Origin: Acidobacteriota bacterium
GTDB lineage: Bacteria > Acidobacteriota > Terriglobia > Acidoferrales > UBA7541
DNA: 10,629 bases
Reading direction: 5' to 3'
Assembly: GCA_019239815.1 (NCBI GenBank)
Contig: JAFAZL010000711.1
Location: 1-10,629, forward strand
Made by a program: the position numbers and the translations under genes. This document shows, one piece after another, positions 6,517 to 10,629 of this stretch. Every line of letters starts with the position of its first letter. Within the stretch, counting starts at the first letter, position 1. The notes under the pieces are model-generated. The model had not been told where the DNA came from. It saw only the letters and a list, made by a program, of their open reading frames with translations, and made no database searches.

Positions 6517-6552
6517 TTCCTGTGGAAAAGGTTGTGGAAACAGGAAACCTTT
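6517..6552. repeat. Tandem TGTGGAAA motifs within two interlocking inverted repeats
   Basis: TGTGGAAAA (6521-6529) and TGTGGAAAC (6533-6541) are 12 bp apart. The reverse complement of the first, TTTTCCACA, resembles DnaA boxes (consensus TTATCCACA). TTCCTGT (6517-6523) pairs with ACAGGAA (6540-6546), and AAAGGTT (6527-6533) pairs with AACCTTT (6546-6552). Both are 7-bp perfect arms, and they share bases, so they are mutually exclusive in RNA. The motifs are seen directly; any role is unproven. Confidence 0.4.
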
Positions 6553-6657
6553 GAATTGGGTCCCGTCCGATGTGCAGCTATAGCGCAAAGGCTCAAATAC
6601 GCAGGCCATGTCCTATGCTGTTGTAAAGTTGGAACTTAACTGCCCGTTAGCCCTCGC

Positions 6658-6731
6658 TAACATGCTGTAGCACCCTCGTAACATTTGAATCTTCATCGAA
6701 ACATTTGCACAGGTGCTGTCGCCCAATGTTA
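6658..6731. repeat. Array of AACAT motifs at 20-21 bp spacing, with one inverted copy
   Basis: TAACAT occurs at 6658-6663 and 6679-6684, AAACAT at 6699-6704, and the reverse complement ATGTTA at 6726-6731. The first three are spaced 21 and 20 bp, about two helical turns. The first two share a wider repeat (CCCTCG, then TAACAT, at 6651 and 6673). CGTAACATT (6677-6685) and AATGTTACG (6725-6733) form a perfect 9-bp inverted pair. This fits cooperative binding sites for a regulator, or a long hairpin. Confidence 0.4.
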
Positions 6732-6841
6732 CGAAAGAGTATTCTCACAAATGCTTTTTTTGACTTGACGCGTTAACCCGTAAGGTACTCTGTCGTTTAA
6801 GCGTCTTCCAACGCACGTCATGCACCGCTGCCCGGTAACGT

Positions 6842-6870
6842 TTGACGCCCGCATAGCCGGAGTCTATAGT
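6842..6870 (+). promoter_or_regulatory. pgsA: Sigma-70-type promoter for pgsA
   Basis: TTGACG (6842-6847), a 17-bp spacer and TATAGT (6865-6870) each match the sigma-70 consensus in 5 of 6 positions. Initiation would fall near 6877, leaving a leader of about 85 nt before the pgsA ATG. Confidence 0.75.
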
Positions 6871-6961
6871 GAACTTCCAGCTCTGGAATCGGTGGTTGAC
6901 GGCGACCTCACATTTGCGACTCACACGCCGCAAGGATATACGCCGCCAGCGTTGAGCTCTT

Positions 6962-7588
6962 ATGAACCTGCCGAATGGACTGACGCTGCTGCGAATCTTC
7001 TTCGTACCAGTCCTCATTGTCATCCTGCTCACCCGCAGCCCAAACGTCGAAATCTGGGGCTATCAAGCCAAGTTTGAAGTCTGGGGCGTGGTCGTACTCC
7101 TCATGGCCGCCGCTACGGACTGGGCCGATGGCTATTTCGCTCGCCGCCGCCTCCAGGTCACTCGCCTCGGGATCCTCCTCGACCCTATCGCCGACAAACT
7201 TCTTATCTCCGCTGCATTCATTGCTCTCGTTGACATGCACCTTGTTCCCGCGTGGATGGTCGTCATCATCATCGGCCGCGAATTCACCGTGCAGGGTTTG
7301 CGCACGATCGCATCCGCCGAAGGGATGACCATTGCCGCCAACACCATGGGAAAAACGAAGATGGTGCTGCAAGTCTGTGCCGTTGCTGTGCTGATTGCCG
7401 CCGCCGGCCATCCTGCCCTCAAAGGTCTCGCCCTGTTGTTGCTCTGGTTGGTTGTCGCAAGCGCGCTCATTTCCGCCGCGCAATATTTCCTGCGCTTCTG
7501 GGGACAGCTCGACGACCGCATCAAGCAACGCCGTAGACTCCGCATGTTGGAAGGACACGAGAAAACAGGCGATGCCGTTTCCCTCTGA
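6962..7588 (+). CDS. pgsA: CDP-diacylglycerol-glycerol-3-phosphate 3-phosphatidyltransferase (PgsA)
   Basis: PgsA condenses CDP-diacylglycerol with glycerol 3-phosphate, releasing CMP, to make phosphatidylglycerophosphate. This is the committed step to phosphatidylglycerol and cardiolipin at the inner membrane. The 208 residues are a typical length. The N-terminal MNLPNGLTLLRI is characteristic. The CDP-alcohol phosphotransferase signature is complete: D53, D56, G57, A60, R61, G70, D74 and D78 fit D-x2-D-G-x2-A-R-x8-G-x3-D-x3-D, the metal-binding and catalytic core. Several hydrophobic helices flank it, and the C-terminus is basic. An in-frame stop at 6953-6955 makes ATG 6962 the first usable start. 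The ribosome site is weak (GAG, 5 nt away). The gene overlaps the next one by 17 nt, so they are probably cotranscribed from the promoter at 6842. Confidence 0.95.
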   Translation: MNLPNGLTLLRIFFVPVLIVILLTRSPNVEIWGYQAKFEVWGVVVLLMAAATDWADGYFARRRLQVTRLGILLDPIADKLLISAAFIALVDMHLVPAWMVVIIIGREFTVQGLRTIASAEGMTIAANTMGKTKMVLQVCAVAVLIAAAGHPALKGLALLLLWLVVASALISAAQYFLRFWGQLDDRIKQRRRLRMLEGHEKTGDAVSL

Positions 7589-8231
7589 AGCCGACCGTCA
7601 CGCAATTTTGAAATTTGCCAGGCAGGTCGTCGTCGAAGCCGTGACGTTGGGCCGCTTGCCCGAACATGTTCCAACTGAAGGAATCTTTGCCGAACATCGC
7701 GGTGTCTTCGTCACGCTCCGCAATAATGGCCGCCTGCGAGGTTGCATCGGCGTAGTTGAGGCCGACACTACTCTCGGCGACAGCGTCGCCCGCTGTGCCG
7801 CTGGTGCCGCCTTGCAGGACCCGCGCTTCGCGCCGATGCGCGTCGCCGATTTGAACCATCTGCAAATCGAAATCTCGTTGCTGTCTTCGCCCGAACCGAT
7901 CAGCATCAACGCGATCGAAATCGGCCGGCACGGCCTGATTGTTTCGTCGGCGGATCGTCGCGGTCTGCTTCTGCCGCAAGTCGCGGTCGAACACAATCTC
8001 GATCGCGAACAATTCCTGAGCGAAACCTGCCGCAAGGCGAATCTTCTTCGCGATGCCTGGCGCGATGCCAGAACCCATATTCTCGGCTTCACCTGTGACG
8101 TGTTCTCTGACACCAACGCGGAACGAACACCGATTGGCGCGACAGCGCAGGACGAAGCTGCTGGCGCCGCACAAAATAAAAACCCGCGCGATATTCGATC
8201 GCGCGGGCCCGAAAAACCTTCCGTAGTTTGA
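7572..8231 (+). CDS. AMMECR1-domain protein (AmmeMemoRadiSam system protein A)
   Basis: This 219-residue protein carries the AMMECR1 domain at about 8-178. The hallmark LRGCIG is at 55-60. DPRFAPM (83-89), IEISLLSSPEPI (99-110) and GLLLPQVAVE followed by the FLSETCRKANL block (131-158) are all typical. In bacteria the family often occurs with a Memo-like protein and a radical SAM enzyme. Neither partner is in this window, and the biochemical role of the domain is not settled. The frame is open further upstream, but the ATG at 7572 gives the expected N-terminus and overlaps pgsA by only 17 nt. The domain ends near residue 180. The last 40 or so residues look disordered, and their codons contain the terminator of the convergent gene, so the tail is probably not functional as protein. 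Confidence 0.9.
   Translation: MPFPSEADRHAILKFARQVVVEAVTLGRLPEHVPTEGIFAEHRGVFVTLRNNGRLRGCIGVVEADTTLGDSVARCAAGAALQDPRFAPMRVADLNHLQIEISLLSSPEPISINAIEIGRHGLIVSSADRRGLLLPQVAVEHNLDREQFLSETCRKANLLRDAWRDARTHILGFTCDVFSDTNAERTPIGATAQDEAAGAAQNKNPRDIRSRGPEKPSVV
8171..8207 (-). terminator. Rho-independent terminator of the minus-strand gene, inside the AMMECR1 coding region
   Basis: CCCGCGCGAT (8183-8192) and ATCGCGCGGG (8198-8207) form a perfect 10-bp stem around a 5-nt loop. On the minus strand the stem is followed by TTTTTATTTTGT, a classic intrinsic terminator 39 nt past the stop of the secreted-protein gene. On the plus strand the bases after the stem are GCCCGAAAAACC, with no T run, so it should work in one direction only. 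The whole element lies within the last 20 or so codons of the convergent AMMECR1 gene. Confidence 0.88.
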
Positions 8232-8245
8232 ATTGAACCAGGAGC

Positions 8246-9121
8246 CTACTCGACTTCCACGAAATCCCCCGCGTAAGCCTCTTCTCGCCCATAAGTCACT
8301 AATACGGTCGCTGCATCCTTCGTAACGTTCAGGACGATGCCTTCGCCGAGAATCTCACGGGGAAGGTCCTTCCCCGCGTATTTCTTTGGCGCGCTACCGA
8401 AGCCGAACACCCTATATTGCATATCATGCTCTCCGGCTGTTGCTGAAACGTCGTCTTTGGACGTCTGATACCGGAAAATTCGCAAGTAGTCGCCGACCTT
8501 AACTCCCTTTGACGCGCCAACATTCACGTACGCGGTGATTCCTGCTCCCAGAGCCTGGTGCCAGTCATACGCACTTAGGACTCTTCCCACCGGCTTGCCG
8601 CTCACAGGGGCAAAGATGTCGAATTTCGAAGCGTCCTTGTATGGAGGTATTGGGCGCTCGACGAACGGCCGCGCCACATCTCCGCGCTGCATGTAATTGC
8701 ACGAAAACAGAATCTCAGCGACCGAAGCTTCCGGCTGGACGTTGACAATACGCACTTGCCCGATATCGCGGTAAAGCACGCCGATTCGCTTGGTAGCCTT
8801 GTCCTGCCCGTAAAACCACTCGTTGGCGGTATCACGATCAGGCCGCACGATCGAGTAAACGTCGCCGGGCTTGACGCCCTGTTGTGCTCCTCGGTTCATG
8901 TATACATAATCGCCGCGCGAAAAAATGATCTTATAGCTCGACTGCTCGCCCGAAATGACTCGAATGTCGTCTGGAACTTTGGGATCGCTCACGAATCCGG
9001 AGCAGTAAACCTTGGTATAGTCCACTTGACCGTTCGGATTCGTGCCGGATGGGGTCTGGGCCGCGCAAACGCCCGCGCTCGCCAGGATCGAGACACAAAA
9101 CGCAGCTAATTTCGCGCGCAT
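8246..9121 (-). CDS. Secreted protein with two N-x-G-A-x-x-G-V-K-x-G-D repeat units, function unknown
   Basis: The ATG at 9121 is chosen because AAGGAG stands 7 nt upstream; an earlier ATG at 9127 is only 1 nt from that site. The 291-residue product starts with a signal peptide (MRAK, a hydrophobic run, then CAAQ near residues 19-22), so it is exported. Two similar units follow. MNRGAQQGVKPGDVYSIVR (75-93) is matched by VNVGASKGVKVGDYLRIFR (199-217). Each is followed by a beta-rich stretch ending in a second G-D: GQVRIVNV to GDVARP (121-152), and GEGIVLNV to GDFVEVE (259-291). The G-V-K-x-G-D turn recalls small beta domains such as the FlgT C-terminal type. That likeness is a guess from motif shape. 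Cysteines at 40 and 141 could pair in the periplasm. A promoter and terminator frame it as a single-gene transcript. Confidence 0.82.
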   Translation of the reverse strand: MRAKLAAFCVSILASAGVCAAQTPSGTNPNGQVDYTKVYCSGFVSDPKVPDDIRVISGEQSSYKIIFSRGDYVYMNRGAQQGVKPGDVYSIVRPDRDTANEWFYGQDKATKRIGVLYRDIGQVRIVNVQPEASVAEILFSCNYMQRGDVARPFVERPIPPYKDASKFDIFAPVSGKPVGRVLSAYDWHQALGAGITAYVNVGASKGVKVGDYLRIFRYQTSKDDVSATAGEHDMQYRVFGFGSAPKKYAGKDLPREILGEGIVLNVTKDAATVLVTYGREEAYAGDFVEVE

Positions 9122-9128
9122 TTCCATG

Positions 9129-9134
9129 CTCCTT
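9129..9134 (-). promoter_or_regulatory. Shine-Dalgarno site fixing the start of the secreted protein
   Basis: AAGGAG on the minus strand lies 7 nt before the ATG at 9121 and only 1 nt before the in-frame ATG at 9127. The downstream ATG is therefore the likely start, which also gives a cleaner signal peptide. Confidence 0.75.
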
Positions 9135-9178
9135 CGACAACACACGCCCTTCGGGGCCGTGCGGGGACCTGCCCATCA

Positions 9179-9207
9179 AAATTAACAACCGCCCCCCACA
9201 GCGTCAA
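9179..9207 (-). promoter_or_regulatory. Promoter for the minus-strand secreted-protein gene
   Basis: Read on the minus strand, TTGACG (complement of 9202-9207), a 17-bp spacer and TAATTT (complement of 9179-9184) make a plausible sigma-70 promoter. The -35 matches 5 of 6; the -10 is weak. Transcription would begin about 50 nt before the start codon. Confidence 0.5.
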
Positions 9208-9211
9208 CAAA

Positions 9212-9240
9212 TTGGGCGAGACTGCTTTACACTCTAGATA
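9212..9240 (+). promoter_or_regulatory. Possible promoter for the aroDE fusion gene
   Basis: TTGGGC (9212-9217), a 17-bp spacer and TAGATA (9235-9240) are weak matches to sigma-70 boxes. TACACT (9228-9233) is an alternative -10 without a good -35. The region lies next to the divergent minus-strand promoter, so one of these is likely to serve aroDE. The exact box is uncertain. Confidence 0.3.
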
Positions 9241-9282
9241 CTGGCCGTTTGCCCGTAAGTCGGACGGCTGAATCAGAGATAA

Positions 9283-9301
9283 CTAGCTTACTTTCAGCTA
9301 G
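9283..9301 (+). promoter_or_regulatory. Hairpin just upstream of the aroDE ribosome binding site
   Basis: CTAGCT (9283-9288) and AGCTAG (9296-9301) form a perfect 6-bp stem with a 7-nt loop. It ends 2 nt before the GAGGG site (9304-9308), which precedes the ATG at 9319 by 10 nt. A second inverted repeat, GCCGT/ACGGC (9244-9268), lies upstream. These could affect ribosome access. Confidence 0.35.
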
Positions 9302-9318
9302 ATGAGGGTCTTTGCAGG

Positions 9319-10629
9319 ATGGCGCGTCTCGGTCACGGGGTTGGTTCCATTTGTGGTGTGGTCGCCGCTTCGACCGCCGCTGAGATGTCTGGCGCGATCC
9401 GCGCAGCCTTGAAGGAGACACCCACAATTGAGATTCGTCTCGATTGGCTGTCCTCCGACGACGAACGCTCAAAATTGCTCGCCTGGTTGAAGTCGCACAA
9501 GCCTGCAAACGCCACATTTTTAGCCACTTGCCGCCGAAAGCGTGCGGGCGGCGAGTTCACCGGCGACATTCAGGGTCAATTATATTGGCTGATTCAGGCG
9601 CGCGAAGCCGGCTGCCAGTGGTGCGACATCGAAATCGAAACCCTCCGCGAACTTCCCAACAAGTCCGCCCGCGGCTACGCCGTACCGGGCCGCATCATGC
9701 TTTCGATCCACGATTTCGATCGTACCCCCGAACTTGGGCGTTCCTTTCGGACTCCATCCCACGGTGAGATCGACGCGATCAAGATTGCCGCCTTACCGCG
9801 CAACATTGCCGACAGCGTCCGCCTCCTCAAGTGGGCCGAAGGCTCGAAAGACTGCATCGCCGTCCCAATGGGCGAAGTCGGCCTCCCCGCTCGCATTCTC
9901 GCCCTCAAGTATGCGAGCACTCTCGAATATGCACCGGTTGGCACAGCAACCGCTCCCGGCCAAGTCAGCCTCCACGAGCTTAAACACCTCTATCGCGCTC
10001 ACCAGCTAAATCGAAGCACCCGCGTCTACGGCGTCATCGGAGATCCCATCAGTCACTCGCTCTCTCCCCTGCTCCACAATTCCGGCTTCGTCGCCAAAAA
10101 AACAAACGCCGTCTACCTCCCCTTTCGCGTCCAAAGCCTTTCCGACTTCCTCAAAGCCATCCCCGACTTCGGCATTCGCGGTTTCAGCGTCACGATTCCT
10201 CACAAACAAAAAATCCTGAAATACCTCAAGCATTGCGACGACCTCGCCGCCGACATCGGCGCCGTCAACACCGTCGTCGTCCGGCCCGACGGCTCGCTCG
10301 CGGGCTCGAATACCGATTACGTCGGCGTCCTCCGGTCGCTCGAAAGAAAGCTGCACCTTGCCAGGAGCCGAGTCCTTCTCTTTGGTGCGGGAGGCTCCGC
10401 TCGCGCCGCAGCCGTCGCACTCGCGCGCTCCGGCGCTCAGGTCGCCATCTGCGCGCGTCGCGAACAGCAAGCGCGCGAACTTGCTCGCGCCGTCGGCGGT
10501 GAAGCCGTCCCGCGATTCGCTCTCAAATCTGAAAAGTTCGATGCCATCCTCAACACCACTCCTGTCGGCATGTACCCGCACTCCAAAATTTCTCCTCTCG
10601 ACGCCAACGAGCTAAACTGTCGCATCGTC
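9319..10629 (+). CDS. aroDE: Bifunctional type I 3-dehydroquinate dehydratase / shikimate dehydrogenase (AroD-AroE fusion), 3' end outside window
   Basis: This is one continuous frame of 437 codons, still open at the window end. Residues about 9-217 are a type I dehydroquinase, which forms 3-dehydroshikimate through a Schiff base. Visible motifs are EIRLDW (38-43), GGEFTGD (77-83), CDIEIE (102-107), SIHDF with catalytic His131, AIKIA with Schiff-base Lys155, and APGQ (212-215). Residues from about 236 are shikimate dehydrogenase, which reduces 3-dehydroshikimate with NADPH. It shows GDPISHSLSP with substrate serines 247 and 249, PHK with catalytic Lys296, GAVNT with Asn317, NTD with Asp333, the dinucleotide loop GAGGSARA (356-363), and NTTPVGMYP (412-420). 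The ATG at 9319 follows GAGGG by 10 nt, with no other start after the stop at 9280-9282. Both reactions are consecutive steps of chorismate synthesis. The last part of the dehydrogenase is missing. Confidence 0.95.
   Translation, partial: MARLGHGVGSICGVVAASTAAEMSGAIRAALKETPTIEIRLDWLSSDDERSKLLAWLKSHKPANATFLATCRRKRAGGEFTGDIQGQLYWLIQAREAGCQWCDIEIETLRELPNKSARGYAVPGRIMLSIHDFDRTPELGRSFRTPSHGEIDAIKIAALPRNIADSVRLLKWAEGSKDCIAVPMGEVGLPARILALKYASTLEYAPVGTATAPGQVSLHELKHLYRAHQLNRSTRVYGVIGDPISHSLSPLLHNSGFVAKKTNAVYLPFRVQSLSDFLKAIPDFGIRGFSVTIPHKQKILKYLKHCDDLAADIGAVNTVVVRPDGSLAGSNTDYVGVLRSLERKLHLARSRVLLFGAGGSARAAAVALARSGAQVAICARREQQARELARAVGGEAVPRFALKSEKFDAILNTTPVGMYPHSKISPLDANELNCRIV

Larger units (their letters stand above)
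6402..6961. other. 560-base intergenic region with repeat-rich left half and pgsA promoter in right half
   Basis: No convincing gene lies here. The left half (about 6500-6735) is dense in short repeats: a pair of TGTGGAAA motifs inside interlocking inverted repeats, an AAGTT/AACTT palindrome (6626-6637), a GTTAGC/GCTAAC hairpin (6646-6661), and an array of AACAT motifs. A T7 run followed by TTGACT and TTGACG (6754-6770) looks like -35 elements without a good -10 at normal spacing; TACTCT at 6786 is only 15 nt away. The right half carries a clear promoter (6842-6870). An untranslated leader, an operator region or a small RNA are all possible. Confidence 0.55.

Noticed and set aside
6048..6596. 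182-codon minus-strand frame spanning the hflX end, the small membrane gene and the following gap
   Set aside because: Its highly charged Glu/Asn/Gln/Arg composition is what the reverse complement of a Leu/Ile-rich membrane gene produces. The plus-strand gene has a strong ribosome site.
6517..6733. A chromosomal replication origin
   Set aside because: Only two imperfect DnaA-like motifs are seen, with no AT-rich unwinding tract and no dnaA, dnaN or gyr gene nearby.
6745..7032. 95-codon minus-strand frame across the pgsA promoter
   Set aside because: It crosses a strong plus-strand promoter and the pgsA start, has an Arg-rich non-protein-like composition and no ribosome site.
6820..7077. 85-codon plus-strand frame overlapping the start of pgsA
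   Set aside because: It starts before the likely -35 box at 6842 and overlaps pgsA in another frame. Its product has no sign of being a real protein.
6908..7558. 216-codon minus-strand frame opposite pgsA
   Set aside because: Very acidic, repetitive Asp/Glu/Gln composition mirrors the antisense of a membrane protein; pgsA carries the full catalytic signature.
7395..7571. Upstream extension of the AMMECR1 frame
   Set aside because: The frame is open but lies inside pgsA, and its residues are unlike the AMMECR1 N-terminus. ATG 7572 gives the normal protein.
9146..9157. GCCC-TTCG-GGGC hairpin as a terminator
   Set aside because: The stem is only 4 bp with no T run on either strand, and it lies in the leader of the minus-strand gene, not after a gene.
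10006..10581. 191-codon minus-strand frame opposite the shikimate dehydrogenase domain
   Set aside because: The plus strand encodes unmistakable AroE motifs; the antisense product is an Asp/Gly/Glu-rich shadow.

Overview
The window looks like chromosomal DNA from a diderm, moderately GC-rich bacterium, most likely an Acidobacteriota member of the Koribacter/Terriglobus type. That placement is an inference. It rests on LpxI-type lipid A synthesis, a TonB-domain protein with a long cytoplasmic head, a fused AroD-AroE enzyme and the general protein style. No rRNA or other decisive marker is present. No tRNA, rRNA, CRISPR array, transposase or integrase was seen.

Positions 1-3840 (+ strand) form a tightly packed operon: the end of lpxI, a Gfo/Idh/MocA oxidoreductase, a TonB-family protein, an unlisted 32-codon membrane peptide gene, and miaA. 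Three junctions are 4-nt ATGA stop/start overlaps and the fourth is a 22-nt gap, so translational coupling is likely. The oxidoreductase beside lpxI may be a GnnA-type UDP-GlcNAc 3-dehydrogenase, which would imply a diamino-sugar lipid A.

Positions 3841-4787 hold an isolated minus-strand gene for an unrecognised 205-residue protein. It uses codons rare in its neighbours, so it may be acquired. The hflX promoter follows it. Positions 4788-6401 carry hflX and a 69-residue two-helix membrane protein. Positions 6402-6961 are a 560-base gap with several inverted and direct repeats and a strong pgsA promoter.

Positions 6962-8231 carry pgsA (phosphatidylglycerophosphate synthase) overlapping an AMMECR1-domain gene. 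A convergent minus-strand gene (8246-9121) encodes a secreted protein with two copies of an N-x-G-A-x-x-G-V-K-x-G-D unit. Its rho-independent terminator lies inside the last codons of the AMMECR1 gene. From 9319 to the window end runs a divergent, incomplete bifunctional 3-dehydroquinate dehydratase/shikimate dehydrogenase gene.

Most of the window is core metabolism: envelope lipids, tRNA modification, ribosome rescue and the shikimate pathway. I found no convincing new defence or mobile system. The most interesting items are the lipid A oxidoreductase context, the hidden peptide gene, the acquired-looking orphan, the repeat-rich gap before pgsA, and the terminator embedded in a convergent gene.
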